A DNA stretch of 64,000 nt, from the NCBI RefSeq assembly GCF_002102345.1, contig NZ_LQPP01000033.1:124001-188000 (forward strand). The letters are read 5' to 3'. The notes under the pieces are model-generated. The model had not been told where the DNA came from. It saw only the letters and a program-made list of their open reading frames with translations, and ran no database searches. How positions within the stretch are numbered: position 1 is the stretch's first letter; the number at the start of each line of letters is the position of its first letter. Source of the DNA: Mycolicibacterium peregrinum (lineage in GTDB: Bacteria > Actinomycetota > Actinomycetes > Mycobacteriales > Mycobacteriaceae). Positions 24,852 through 33,982 of the stretch are shown one piece after another. The translations under genes were made by a program, and so were the position numbers.

Positions 24852-26197
24852 TGGCGCCGCCGCAATGCGCGTCGGGTCATCGCGGCGATCCCGAGAATCA
24901 GTGCGAGTGCCACTCCGGCAACCACCACTCCGGTGATCGGGCCGCGGTCTGGCGGCGGGATGTACACCGGCGGAGGAACTTCCTTGACGCGGAACGGCGC
25001 CTTCTTCGGGCCCTCGGGGACCTCCCATGTCAGCGCAGCCACCGGATCGACGACTCCGGCACCGACATAGTTGTCCACGCCGCCGCCGGGATGGCGCGCG
25101 GTGGCGGTGATCCGGTTGATCACCTGGGCCGGGGTCAGATCCGGGAAGCGCTGCTTGACCAGCGCCGCCAGACCGGAGACGAACGCGGCCGAGAACGACG
25201 TGCCGTTCAGCGGCACCGGGCCATCCTCGCCGGGGGTGGCATTGATGGGCTGGCCCTCGTAGCCGAGTGCAGTGAGGTTCTCGCCGGGAGCTGCCGCGCC
25301 CAACCAGGGGCCCGACATCGAGAAGTTGCTCGGCTGACCGTTCTGGCCGACGCTGCCGACGGTCAGCACCAGCGGGTCGTACCAGGCCGGGCTGACGATC
25401 GTCTGCACGCCCTTCCAACCGCGGGCGTCGGCCGGAAGCGACTGATCCGGCGGCGGGTTCTGGGTGCAGTCCTGGCCGGTGTTGCCGGCGGCCACCACAA
25501 TCACCGCGCCTTTGACGTTCACCGCGTAGTTGATGGCCGCGCCCAGGCTGGACTCGTCGATCCGGCGGGTCACCTTGTAGCAGGCGGCCTCGCTGATGTT
25601 GATCACCTGCGCGCCCAGGTTGGCGGCGTGCACCACCGAGCGGGCGAGACTGCGGATCGAGCCCGCGGTTTGGGTGGTGTTGGGGTCGTTGGGATCCTGC
25701 CGCGAACCCTTGGGCTGGAACGCCACCGACGTCTGACGCAGCGAAATCAGTCGCGCATCAGGCGCCACACCGACGAATCCGTCAGTGGGAGATGGGCGTC
25801 CGGCGATGATCGACGCGGTCAGGGTCCCGTGGGCGTCGCAGTCGGACATACCGTTGCCGCCTGCGTCGACGAAGTCGCCGCCCGGCTCGGCCGGCACCCG
25901 CGGTGAACCGTTGACCCCGGTGTCGATCACCGCGACAGTTACTCCCGCGCCGGTTGCGAACTTCTGCGCCTCGGCCAGCTTCAGGTAGTCCGCGGCCCAG
26001 GGTTTGTCAGCGAAATTCGAATTTGGCATGACCGTCGGCGCTGCACAGATCTTGCGCTGCTCTGTCGGCTGATCGGGACCGGTCTCATCAGGCGGAACGG
26101 CTGCCGCATCGATCGCCGGTGGATCGATCGCGAACGCCGGAGGCGCACTGAACAGGGCCAGCAAAACTGCCAGCAGCATCACGGCTAAGCGCTGCAC
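24848..26197 (-). CDS. mycP1: MycP1, mycosin subtilisin-like protease of ESX-1
   Basis: 449 residues. Signal peptide (1-23), subtilase domain with catalytic Asp92 (VIDTG), His123 (DAHGT) and Ser334 (NGTSFSA), oxyanion Asn239 (AAGNTG), a Pro-rich linker, and a C-terminal membrane helix ending in RRALRRRQ. This matches M. tuberculosis MycP1 (Asp90, His121, Ser332). It stabilises the ESX-1 complex and processes EspB. Cotranscribed with eccE1. Confidence 0.96.
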   Translation of the reverse strand: MQRLAVMLLAVLLALFSAPPAFAIDPPAIDAAAVPPDETGPDQPTEQRKICAAPTVMPNSNFADKPWAADYLKLAEAQKFATGAGVTVAVIDTGVNGSPRVPAEPGGDFVDAGGNGMSDCDAHGTLTASIIAGRPSPTDGFVGVAPDARLISLRQTSVAFQPKGSRQDPNDPNTTQTAGSIRSLARSVVHAANLGAQVINISEAACYKVTRRIDESSLGAAINYAVNVKGAVIVVAAGNTGQDCTQNPPPDQSLPADARGWKGVQTIVSPAWYDPLVLTVGSVGQNGQPSNFSMSGPWLGAAAPGENLTALGYEGQPINATPGEDGPVPLNGTSFSAAFVSGLAALVKQRFPDLTPAQVINRITATARHPGGGVDNYVGAGVVDPVAALTWEVPEGPKKAPFRVKEVPPPVYIPPPDRGPITGVVVAGVALALILGIAAMTRRALRRRQ

Positions 26198-26527
26198 GCC
26201 TCACACTCCCCCAAAGACATCGGACATGTCTGCAGTGTGCTGACGCACTTTCAGCAAACAAAATCCAGCCTGCTCGACAATGCATCTTCTCACTTCAAGC
26301 CGTCCGGCTATTTGCACGCAGGCAATCATAAGGGTGCCCAGGTGAGGCTGATAACGCTTTGTGCCCGCAGTGAGTGTTGCACCCGGCAAGGCGGCAATGT
26401 CAACGGCCGGCGCAATGCCATACAGGTCGGAGGGCTTGCCGGTGAAACTGTCCCTCGCTGGTGCACCCATGGTGGTCTTTACTGACCGACTGTCGACTGG
26501 CGGGATGCAATGGGATATCACTGACGC
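26198..26527. other. Intergenic, divergent promoter region
   Basis: 330 bases between mycP1 (-) and the EspH-like gene (+), so it should hold promoters in both directions. The minus frame 26201-26539 and plus frame 26237-26485 have no ribosome site or family motif and I do not call them. A-T rich patches at 26235-26300 are the best promoter candidates. Confidence 0.5.
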
Positions 26528-27112
26528 ATGACGCCTCACGGTTCGGATGACTGGGACGACGCCGACGACGACAACGGCCTCGACGCTCTCGACTTCGATG
26601 CCCCGTTATCCGACGACGCGTCAGGCCTTGACGCTCTGCAGGACTTCGCGTCGCACGAGGTGGTTCCTGGCAGCGACGACGGGGGCGGCCTGGACGGGGT
26701 TTACGACTACTCCGACCACGAAGTCGAGGATGTGGCGGACGACGGCTTCGGCGCCATTGACGGCGAAGATCAGCCCGAAGAAGAGCAGATTCCGGTGGTC
26801 CAGGTAATCAACCCGCCGGGCACCGTCGCTGTCACGGCCTACCTCAACGGCTCCGTCGCCCAGGTGGACCTGGATCCAAAGGTGACGATGCTGACCGAGG
26901 CGCAGTTGGCCGACGAGATTCGGTTCGTGGCCGGGGTGGCCGCCAAACGCGCGACAGCGGTCGTGCATGTCGGCACCGTGAATATGCTCGTCGAGCAGGG
27001 CATGGACTTCCGTGAAGCCCGGGACTTCGTGGGGACAAACATGCCGTTCGCGACGCCGGAGCAGGCCGGCGAGGCTGAACTGGCACTCATCGCCCGCCAC
27101 TCCGAGCGTTAG
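26528..27112 (+). CDS. EspH-family ESX-1 protein
   Basis: 194 residues. The acidic N-terminal half repeats a GLDALxDF/A motif (NGLDALDFDAP, SGLDALQDFAS, GGLDGVYDYSD), then a folded domain with LTEAQLADEIRFVAGVAAKR and ATPEQAGEAE. Both the DLDALDF repeats and the SEAQLADEI segment are typical of M. tuberculosis EspH (Rv3867), the chaperone-like factor for EspE/EspF. The standard espH lies upstream of eccA1, outside this window, so this is probably a second family member at the other end of the locus. Ends three bases before the convergent ptsH. Confidence 0.75.
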   Translation: MTPHGSDDWDDADDDNGLDALDFDAPLSDDASGLDALQDFASHEVVPGSDDGGGLDGVYDYSDHEVEDVADDGFGAIDGEDQPEEEQIPVVQVINPPGTVAVTAYLNGSVAQVDLDPKVTMLTEAQLADEIRFVAGVAAKRATAVVHVGTVNMLVEQGMDFREARDFVGTNMPFATPEQAGEAELALIARHSER

Positions 27113-27115
27113 GTC

Positions 27116-27373
27116 TTACGCGTCCAAATCCTGCTCCACCAACCCGGCCACAGTGGCCAACGCGTCGGCGTCGTCGGACTCCACCGTCACCTGAGCCCCA
27201 TTGCCGGCACCGAGCGTCATGATCATCAGGGCCGAACCGGCGTCGACGGGCTCGCCGCCGTCCATGGACAGGGTGACGGGAACGCCGGCATTGACGACGG
27301 CCTCGGCGATGATCGCGGCGGGCCGGGCGTGCAGGCCGATGGCCGAACCGACGGTGACAGTCTTGCTGGGCAT
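27116..27373 (-). CDS. ptsH: HPr phosphocarrier protein of the PTS
   Basis: 85 residues. Carries phosphate from enzyme I to the fructose EII on His15 (GLHARPAA). A Ser sits at residue 47 in SALMIMTLG, the place of the regulatory Ser46 of Gram-positive HPr. AAGGAG precedes the start. Last gene of fruR-fruK-fruA-ptsH, 22 bases after fruA. Confidence 0.96.
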   Translation of the reverse strand: MPSKTVTVGSAIGLHARPAAIIAEAVVNAGVPVTLSMDGGEPVDAGSALMIMTLGAGNGAQVTVESDDADALATVAGLVEQDLDA

Positions 27374-27395
27374 GGTTTCTCCTTAGGGTTGGGAC

Positions 27396-29411
27396 TCAGG
27401 TGGTGGCCAGCGCCGGAGCTTCCGGCGTGACAGATGGTTTTGTGAACTGTTTGGCCGCAACGACCGCGAGGGCGCTGACGACGGTGCCGGCAGCCAGGGC
27501 GACCAGGAACCACAGCAGGTTGCCGATCGCGAAGAACACGAAGATGCCGCCGTGCGGCGCCTTGAGCGTGACGTCGAACGCCATGATCAGTCCGCCGGTG
27601 ACGGCGCCGCCGAGCATCATCGACGGGATGACCCGCAGGGGATCGGCGGCGGCGAACGGGATGGCGCCTTCGGAGATGAAGGATGCACCCAACAGCCATG
27701 CGGCGCGGCCGTTTTCACGTTCGGGTTCGGTGAACAGCCGTGGCCGCAGCGTCGAGGCCAGCGCCATCGCGAGCGGCGGCACCATGCCGGCGGCCATCAC
27801 CGCGGCCATGATGCGCAGCGTGGCGGGGTCGGCGACGTTGAGGCCCGCGGTCGCAAATGCGTAGGCCGCCTTGTTGACCGGGCCGCCGAGGTCGAAGCAC
27901 ATCATCAAACCGAGGATGACACCGAGGATGACGACCGAAGTCCCGGTCATGCCGCTGAGCCAGTTGGTCAGGCCGGTGGTCAGCGCGGCCAGCGGCCGGC
28001 CGAGCAGCAGGAACATCAACAGGCCCACGATCAGTGACGCGCCGAGCGGGATCACCACCACGGGCATCAGCCCCCGGAACCACTGTGGCACCTTGAACGA
28101 GCTGATCCACTGCGCGGCGAACCCGGCGATCAGACCGCCGACGATGCCACCGATGAATCCGCCGCCGACGAACACTGCCACCGCTCCCGCGGTGAAACCC
28201 GGTGCGATGCCGGGCCGGTCGGCGATCGCGAACGAGATGTATCCGGCGAGGGCGGGTACCAGGAACATGAAGGCCAGTCCGCCGAGTGTGAACAGCACAG
28301 CCCCGAGGTACTGAGTCAGGCCACCGGGTGGCAGGTCGGCCAGGGTGTTGGTGACTGCGATGTGGTGGCCGAGCGAATTCATGCCGTACGACAGTGGTTC
28401 CGCGCCCTCTGGGGTGTTGCCGATGTCGTAGCCGGCGAAGAGGAAGCCTAGGGCGATGAGCAGGCCGCCCGCCGCGACGAACGGGATCATGTAGCTCACG
28501 CCGGTGAGCAGGATCTGCCGGGTGCGGGTGCCCCAGCCCACGTCGCCCGGCGCGGCCGGAGCCGCCTCGTCAACCGAGCCGGCCACTCGCGGGGCGTTGG
28601 GATTGCCTGCGGCGCCGATGGCTTCGGAGATCATGACCCCGGGTTCGTTGATCGCGCGCTTGACGCCGGAGGCGACGACGGGCTTGCCGGCGAAACGTTG
28701 CTTGTCCTTGACCCCGACGTCGGTGGCGAAGATGACGGCATCGGCCGCGGCGATCGTCGCCGCGGACAGCGGCGTGCTCCCGGACGAGCCCTGGGTTTCG
28801 ACGGTCAACTCGACCCCGGCATCGTCGGCGGCCTGCTTGAGTGCGTCGGCCGCCATGTACGTGTGGGCGATGCCGGTGGGGCAGGCCGTGATCGCCACGA
28901 TCGACACCGCCTTGACGGGCTCCGGTTTAGCGGCGGGAGCCGGGGCGGGAGCAGGCGCCGGGTTTACGACGCCGTCGACGAGCGCCACCACGTCGTCGAC
29001 GCTCGCGGCATCCCGCAGTGCCGCCACGAAGTCCTTGCGGACCAATGCGCGGGCCAGGCTGGACAGCAGCTTCATGTGCTCGGCCCCGCCGGATTCCGGT
29101 GCGGCGATCAGGAACACCAGATCCGCTGGTCCGTCCGGGGCGCCGAAGTCGACCTTGGGGGCGAGCCGGGCGAAGCCGATCGTCGGGGTGTCGACGTAGG
29201 GCGAGCGGCAGTGGGGAATCGCGATGCCGCCGGGCAGCCCGGTGGCGGACTGAGCTTCGCGGGCCATCGCCGCGCCCACCAGTCCGTCGGTATCGGTGGT
29301 GCGGCCGGCTTCGGCGAGGGCGCCGACGAGACGGGTGATGACGGCTTCCTTGTCACCGCCGGCGTCGACGTCGAGCAGGACCAGATCGGGGGTGATGATC
29401 GGTTGGGTCAT
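27396..29411 (-). CDS. fruA: PTS fructose-specific EIIABC permease
   Basis: 671-residue fused permease that imports fructose as fructose 1-phosphate. EIIA domain (1-~150) with His67 in IAIPHCRS; Ala/Pro linker (151-165); EIIB domain with Cys177 in ACPTGIAHTY; EIIC from ~residue 295 with about eight to ten membrane segments. Both phosphorylation residues are intact. The start overlaps the fruK stop (ATGA). The product is handed to FruK. Confidence 0.96.
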   Translation of the reverse strand: MTQPIITPDLVLLDVDAGGDKEAVITRLVGALAEAGRTTDTDGLVGAAMAREAQSATGLPGGIAIPHCRSPYVDTPTIGFARLAPKVDFGAPDGPADLVFLIAAPESGGAEHMKLLSSLARALVRKDFVAALRDAASVDDVVALVDGVVNPAPAPAPAPAAKPEPVKAVSIVAITACPTGIAHTYMAADALKQAADDAGVELTVETQGSSGSTPLSAATIAAADAVIFATDVGVKDKQRFAGKPVVASGVKRAINEPGVMISEAIGAAGNPNAPRVAGSVDEAAPAAPGDVGWGTRTRQILLTGVSYMIPFVAAGGLLIALGFLFAGYDIGNTPEGAEPLSYGMNSLGHHIAVTNTLADLPPGGLTQYLGAVLFTLGGLAFMFLVPALAGYISFAIADRPGIAPGFTAGAVAVFVGGGFIGGIVGGLIAGFAAQWISSFKVPQWFRGLMPVVVIPLGASLIVGLLMFLLLGRPLAALTTGLTNWLSGMTGTSVVILGVILGLMMCFDLGGPVNKAAYAFATAGLNVADPATLRIMAAVMAAGMVPPLAMALASTLRPRLFTEPERENGRAAWLLGASFISEGAIPFAAADPLRVIPSMMLGGAVTGGLIMAFDVTLKAPHGGIFVFFAIGNLLWFLVALAAGTVVSALAVVAAKQFTKPSVTPEAPALATT

Positions 29412-30376
29412 GGCGACACCTTCATGGGGTGGGTACGGACTGCGTCGAAGTCGAGCTGGGCGGGTGTGGGCAGGGCCGACCCGGGAAGTGCCGCGGCGGC
29501 GCTGCCGTAGGCGACGGCCATCTGTAGTCGTTGTGGGGCTTCGGCACCGGCGTCGGCGGCGCGTAGGTAGCCGGCCAATGAGGCGTCGCCCGCACCGACG
29601 GTGCTGCGCGGCACGATCGGCGGCGGTGTGGCCAGCCAGGAACCCGCACTGTCCACGAGGACGGCGCCGGCTGCCCCCAATGTGGCGAGCACCGCGCCGA
29701 CGCCCCGCTCCACTAGCCGGCCGGCGGCCGTCACGACCGATGACACGTCACCCTGGGCCGCAGCCTTTTCCAGCTCTGCCGCGGATACCCCGGCCAGGTC
29801 GGCGAGCTCCTCGGCGTTGGGCTTGATCAGATCGGGCGCGGCTACCTCGAACGCGTCGGCGAGCGCGGCCAGCGGCGCTTCGGAGGTATCGACGGCCACC
29901 CGGCAGTGGAGCGGCGCCAGCAGCTTGACCACGTGGGCGTACCAATCGTCCGGAATCCCGGGCGGCAACGACCCGGACAACACCAACCACGATGCTTCTT
30001 GCGCCTTGGCCAGCAGGCAGCTGGTCAGCGCCGCCAGCGTGTCGGCGTCCACCCTGGCGCCGCGCTCGTTGAGTTTGGTTGTGGTGCCATCGGATTCGGT
30101 GATGGCGACGTTGGTGCGGACGGGCTCCGCGATCGGAACGGCGGTGAACGGCACACTGTGCGCCCGTAACGCCGCGAGCAGGGGATCACCGTCGGCAGCG
30201 GGCAGCACCGCCTCGGCGGCAACGCCGGCGAGGGTGAGAGCTCGGGCCACGTTGATGCCCTTGCCGCCGGGTTCGACGGTGACGGAGTCGACGCGCTGTA
30301 CGGCTCCGCGCGTCAACGGCGCACTCAATGTGACGGTGCGGTCCAGGCTGGGGTTCGGGGTGATGGTGATGATCAT
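29408..30376 (-). CDS. fruK: 1-phosphofructokinase
   Basis: 322-residue PfkB-family kinase that turns fructose 1-phosphate into fructose 1,6-bisphosphate. N-terminal ITITPNPSLDRT and EPGGKGINVA bind substrate; STVGAGDAS holds the catalytic Asp264. Overlaps fruR upstream and fruA downstream by four bases each, so all three are translated as a coupled unit. Confidence 0.95.
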   Translation of the reverse strand: MIITITPNPSLDRTVTLSAPLTRGAVQRVDSVTVEPGGKGINVARALTLAGVAAEAVLPAADGDPLLAALRAHSVPFTAVPIAEPVRTNVAITESDGTTTKLNERGARVDADTLAALTSCLLAKAQEASWLVLSGSLPPGIPDDWYAHVVKLLAPLHCRVAVDTSEAPLAALADAFEVAAPDLIKPNAEELADLAGVSAAELEKAAAQGDVSSVVTAAGRLVERGVGAVLATLGAAGAVLVDSAGSWLATPPPIVPRSTVGAGDASLAGYLRAADAGAEAPQRLQMAVAYGSAAAALPGSALPTPAQLDFDAVRTHPMKVSP

Positions 30377-31140
30377 GCGATCACCACCTCGACGCCGTGT
30401 TCGGTGAGCTGTGCGCGGTCGGCTTCGGAGATCTCGCTGTCGGTGATCAGGGTGTCGACGCTGTCGATGGGGGCGAAGCTGACGAAGTCCTCTTGGCCGA
30501 CCTTTGATGAGTCTGCGACCACCACAACGTAATTCGCGGCCTGCACCATGGCCCGTTTGACGGCTGCCTCGTCGGTGTCGGGGGTCGAGAGTCCGTGCCG
30601 CACGTTGATGGCGTTGGTGCCGATGAACGCGATGTCCACCCGCAGGGTTTCGAGTACCCGCAGCACCTGCTCGCCGACGGCGGCCTGGGTGAGGCCGCGG
30701 ACCCGTCCGCCCAGCAATTGGAGGGTGACGGTCGGCATGGTGGCGAGGAGGCCGGCGATCGGCACCGAGTTGGTCACCGCGGTGAGCTCCCGGTCCGTCG
30801 GCACCTGGGAGGCGACGCGGGCGGTGGTGGTCCCGGCGTCCAGCAGGACGCTGGCACCGGTGAGGGGGAAGAAGTCGATTGCAGCCGCGGCGATGGCATC
30901 CTTCTGCGCGGCGCGGGTGGTGTCGCGTTCGCCGACGCCGGCTTCCACGAGGTGGAGGGTCCGGGCGGGGACGGCTCCGCCGTGCACGCGGCGGACAACG
31001 CCGGCCTTGTCGAGCACTGCCAGATCTCGGCGAACGGTTTCGGTGGTGACGTCGTATGTCTGCGCGAGTTCGGCGACCGAGGCGCGGCCCCTGCTCATGA
31101 CCAGCGCGGCGATGGCCTGCTGGCGCTCCTCGGCGTACAT
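30373..31140 (-). CDS. fruR: DeoR-family repressor of the fructose PTS operon
   Basis: 255 residues. N-terminal helix-turn-helix (ASVAELAQTYDVTTETVRRD, residues ~18-40), then a DeoR sugar-phosphate sensor domain with GGRVRG and DTLITDSEIS. First gene of the fruR-fruK-fruA-ptsH operon and divergent from ptsI, so it probably represses both directions from the palindrome in the shared promoter and responds to fructose phosphates (inference from family). Confidence 0.9.
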   Translation of the reverse strand: MYAEERQQAIAALVMSRGRASVAELAQTYDVTTETVRRDLAVLDKAGVVRRVHGGAVPARTLHLVEAGVGERDTTRAAQKDAIAAAAIDFFPLTGASVLLDAGTTTARVASQVPTDRELTAVTNSVPIAGLLATMPTVTLQLLGGRVRGLTQAAVGEQVLRVLETLRVDIAFIGTNAINVRHGLSTPDTDEAAVKRAMVQAANYVVVVADSSKVGQEDFVSFAPIDSVDTLITDSEISEADRAQLTEHGVEVVIA

Positions 31141-31175
31141 GAGCCTCCGTTTGTGTGGGTTAGAGCTTAGCGAGA

Positions 31176-31235
31176 TGTTGATATGTGTTGTTTTACGCCT
31201 GAGTGTGTTGACTTGTCAACGTTTTCTTGTAATGT
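31176..31235. promoter_or_regulatory. Shared fruR/ptsI promoter with palindromic operator
   Basis: GTTGACTTGTCAAC at 31207-31220 is a palindrome with perfect six-base arms. It covers a -35-like TTGACT (31208-31213); TAATGT at 31230-31235 is a -10 candidate at 16-base spacing. A half-site-like TGTTGATATG lies at 31176-31185, echoing TGTTGACTTG at 31206-31215. The layout fits a DeoR/FruR operator that blocks ptsI and the divergent fru operon. Confidence 0.6.
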
Positions 31236-31242
31236 GGCTCAC

Positions 31243-32925
31243 ATGGGCACTACAGCATCGGTTGCGTCACCCATCGTCTTGCGCGGGGTTCCGGTGGTCC
31301 CGGGGGTGCAGTACGCACCCGTAATCCGGGTCAGCAGACTCCCGGAGGTCGAGGTGCCGGCCGGCGACATCGCTGAGGCGGACCGGCCGGCCGAAGCGGG
31401 GCGTTTTGCGGCTGCGGCGACGGAGGTCGCCACCCGGCTGCGGGACCGGGCCGCGCACGCCACGGGGGCCGCCTCAGAGGTGCTCGCCGCCACCGCGACG
31501 CTGGCCCAGGACCGGGCCTGGCTCGGGGCTGCTGACAAGCGGATCGCCGCAGGCGCTCCGGCGGTCCGCGCCGTGACCGAGGCCGTGGATCAGTTCGTGG
31601 AGTTGTTCACGCAGCTCGGCGGCCTGATGGCCGAACGCGTCACCGACCTGCGGGATATTCGCGACCGGGTCATCGCCGAGCTGTCCGGACTACCGGAACC
31701 TGGTGTGCCGCTGCCGGATATCCCGTCGATCCTTTGTGCCGATGATTTGGCACCTGCGGACACGGCTGGTCTGGACCCGCAACTGGTGGTCGGCTTGGCC
31801 ACCACCCTCGGTGGGCCGACCAGCCACACCGCGATCATCGCCCGCCAGCTCGGAATTCCCTGCGTCGTGGCCATCGGTGGCCTTGACGCCGTCGCCGCCG
31901 GCGCGATGGTTCTTCTCGATGGCACCGCGGGCACCCTCACCGCCGACCCCGACGCCTCGGAGGCCGCGGCGGCTGTGGCCGCGGCGCAACGCGAGGCGCT
32001 GGCCGCCCGGGAGTGGGCCGGCCCCGGTGCGACGGCGGATGGCCACACCGTCGCCATCTTGGCGAATGTCCAGGACGGTGCCGCCGCCCGCGCGGCCCGC
32101 GACACCCCTGCCGAGGGCGTCGGGCTGTTCCGCACCGAACTGTGCTTCCTCAACCGTGACACCGAGCCCACGGTCGACGAACAGGCGAACATCTACGGTG
32201 AGGTGCTCGAGGCGTTCGCCGGGCACAAAGTGGTGGTCCGGACCCTCGACGCGGGTTCGGACAAGCCGTTGAAGTTCGCAGGTCATCCGGAGGAGGCGAA
32301 CCCGGCGCTGGGCGTGCGCGGCATCCGCATCGCCGAGCGCAATCCCGGTCTGCTGGACCGTCAGCTCGAATCGGTCGGCGCGGCTGCCGAGCGGACCGGC
32401 AACCAGCCATGGGTCATGGCGCCCATGATCGCCACCGCTGCCGAGGCGAAAAGCTTTGCCACCAAGGCACGTTCGTTCGGGCTGACGCCGGGCGTGATGA
32501 TCGAGGTGCCCGCTGCGGCACTGTTGGCCGACAAGATCCTCGAGCACGTCGAGTTCCTGTCGATCGGCACCAACGACCTCGCGCAGTACACGATGGCCGC
32601 CGATCGGATGTCGGCCGATCTGGCCGCCCTCACCGATCCGTGGCAGCCCGCGGTATTGGCTCTGGTGGGGATCGCGGCGCGGGCCGGAGCGGCGGCGGGC
32701 AAGCCGGTCGGCGTGTGTGGTGAGGCCGCGGCCGATCCGCTGCTGGCCGCCGTGTTGGTGGGCCTGGGAGTGACGTCGTTGTCCATGGCGCCGGCCGCGA
32801 TCGCTGCGGTGGGCGCGAAGCTCGCGCAGGTGACGCTGCAGCAGTGCCGCGCCGCCGCGGAGGCGGTGCTCGACACCGCGACAGCTGCCGAGGCCCGCGA
32901 GGCTGCGCTCGCCGCCCTCGCCTGA
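31243..32925 (+). CDS. ptsI: PTS enzyme I (phosphoenolpyruvate-protein phosphotransferase)
   Basis: 560 residues from ATG 31243. It takes phosphate from PEP and passes it to HPr. Active His195 lies in GGPTSHTAIIARQ; the PEP-binding barrel has FRTELCFLNR, SIGTNDLAQYTMAADR and the active Cys in GVCGEAAADP. I prefer ATG 31243 to ATG 31183 because the extra 20 residues lie across the promoter and do not look like enzyme I. There is no ribosome site before 31243 and the -10 candidate ends eight bases upstream, so the mRNA may be leaderless. Confidence 0.93.
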   Translation: MGTTASVASPIVLRGVPVVPGVQYAPVIRVSRLPEVEVPAGDIAEADRPAEAGRFAAAATEVATRLRDRAAHATGAASEVLAATATLAQDRAWLGAADKRIAAGAPAVRAVTEAVDQFVELFTQLGGLMAERVTDLRDIRDRVIAELSGLPEPGVPLPDIPSILCADDLAPADTAGLDPQLVVGLATTLGGPTSHTAIIARQLGIPCVVAIGGLDAVAAGAMVLLDGTAGTLTADPDASEAAAAVAAAQREALAAREWAGPGATADGHTVAILANVQDGAAARAARDTPAEGVGLFRTELCFLNRDTEPTVDEQANIYGEVLEAFAGHKVVVRTLDAGSDKPLKFAGHPEEANPALGVRGIRIAERNPGLLDRQLESVGAAAERTGNQPWVMAPMIATAAEAKSFATKARSFGLTPGVMIEVPAAALLADKILEHVEFLSIGTNDLAQYTMAADRMSADLAALTDPWQPAVLALVGIAARAGAAAGKPVGVCGEAAADPLLAAVLVGLGVTSLSMAPAAIAAVGAKLAQVTLQQCRAAAEAVLDTATAAEAREAALAALA

Positions 32926-33003
32926 CGTGGGAGCACCCCCGGGGGAATAATCGGACCGCAGTCCGGTTATAGCTGGCATAAGACTACAAACAGGAGGTAG
33001 GAG

Positions 33004-33978
33004 ATGCCAGCCATCACCGCAGACACCTTGACCCTGCCCCGTATCGCGGCAGCTCAGGCGTCGGAGACCGAACGCCCGGTCCGCTCGATCACCACCGGCC
33101 CGCGCGGATACGAGGGCGAGGGATTCCCCGTCGTACGCGCATTCGGTGGAGTCAGCGCCGCTGACCTGGACCCGTTCGTCCACATGGACCAGATGGGTGA
33201 GGTGGAGTACCAGCCCGGTGAACCGCGGGGCACCGACTGGCACCCGCACCGCGGCTTCGAAACCGTCACCTACATGATCGACGGCCGGTTTGCGCACCAG
33301 GATTCACACGGCGGCGGCGGTTTGATCACCGACGGCGCGACCCAGTGGATGACGGCAGGGTCCGGCATCCTGCACATCGAAACCCCGCCGGCCGAACTGG
33401 TCGAGAGCGGCGGCACGTTCCACGGCATCCAGCTGTGGGTGAACTTGCCGAAGAAGGACAAGTTCGCGACGCCGCGTTACCAGGCCATCGAAGGTCCTGA
33501 CGCCAAGTTGCTGTCGTCCCAGGACGGCGGGGCGTTGGTCCGGATCATCGCCGGCGAGATCGACGGTGCTCAGGGGCCGGGCAACACGCATACCCCGATC
33601 ACCCTGGCGCACGCCACGATTGAGCCGGGTGCGCAGCTGAACCTGCCGTGGAACCGCGACTTCAACTCGTTGGTGTACGTACTGAGCGGGCGCGGCAGCG
33701 TCGGCCCCGTCGGCCACCCGATCCACCAGGGCCAACTGGCCGTGCTAGGCCCGGGCGACCGGATCACGGTGTCTGCCGAGGGAACTCAGGATTCACACCG
33801 GCCCGCCATGGAGGTCCTGCTGCTGGGCGGCCGGCCGATCCGGGAGCCGGTCTTCCACTACGGTCCGTTCGTGATGAACTCGAAGTCTGAGCTCATCCAG
33901 GCGCTGGAGGATTACCAGGCGGGCAAGTTCGGCCAGATTCCGCCGAATGCGCTGATGCCGCACCGGCCCCTGAACTGA
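33004..33978 (+). CDS. Pirin-family cupin protein
   Basis: 324 residues with two cupin domains. The metal-binding set is in DWHPHRGFETVTYMIDG, DSHGGGG and GSGILHIE. Pirins are iron-binding proteins with quercetinase-like activity in some members; the target here is unknown. A textbook ribosome site AGGAGGTAGGAG precedes the ATG. Ends five bases before the convergent FUSC gene. Confidence 0.9.
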   Translation: MPAITADTLTLPRIAAAQASETERPVRSITTGPRGYEGEGFPVVRAFGGVSAADLDPFVHMDQMGEVEYQPGEPRGTDWHPHRGFETVTYMIDGRFAHQDSHGGGGLITDGATQWMTAGSGILHIETPPAELVESGGTFHGIQLWVNLPKKDKFATPRYQAIEGPDAKLLSSQDGGALVRIIAGEIDGAQGPGNTHTPITLAHATIEPGAQLNLPWNRDFNSLVYVLSGRGSVGPVGHPIHQGQLAVLGPGDRITVSAEGTQDSHRPAMEVLLLGGRPIREPVFHYGPFVMNSKSELIQALEDYQAGKFGQIPPNALMPHRPLN

Positions 33979-33982
33979 CCGA

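Noticed and set aside
24852..25418. N-terminal extension of the eccE1 frame to 654 residues
   Set aside because: The extension overlaps mycP1 in another phase and reads as Arg/Gly-rich shadow; the ATG at 24851 gives the standard EccE start and couples to mycP1.
26201..26539. 112-codon minus-strand frame upstream of mycP1
   Set aside because: Overlaps the start of the EspH-like gene and the expected mycP1 promoter, with no motif or ribosome site.
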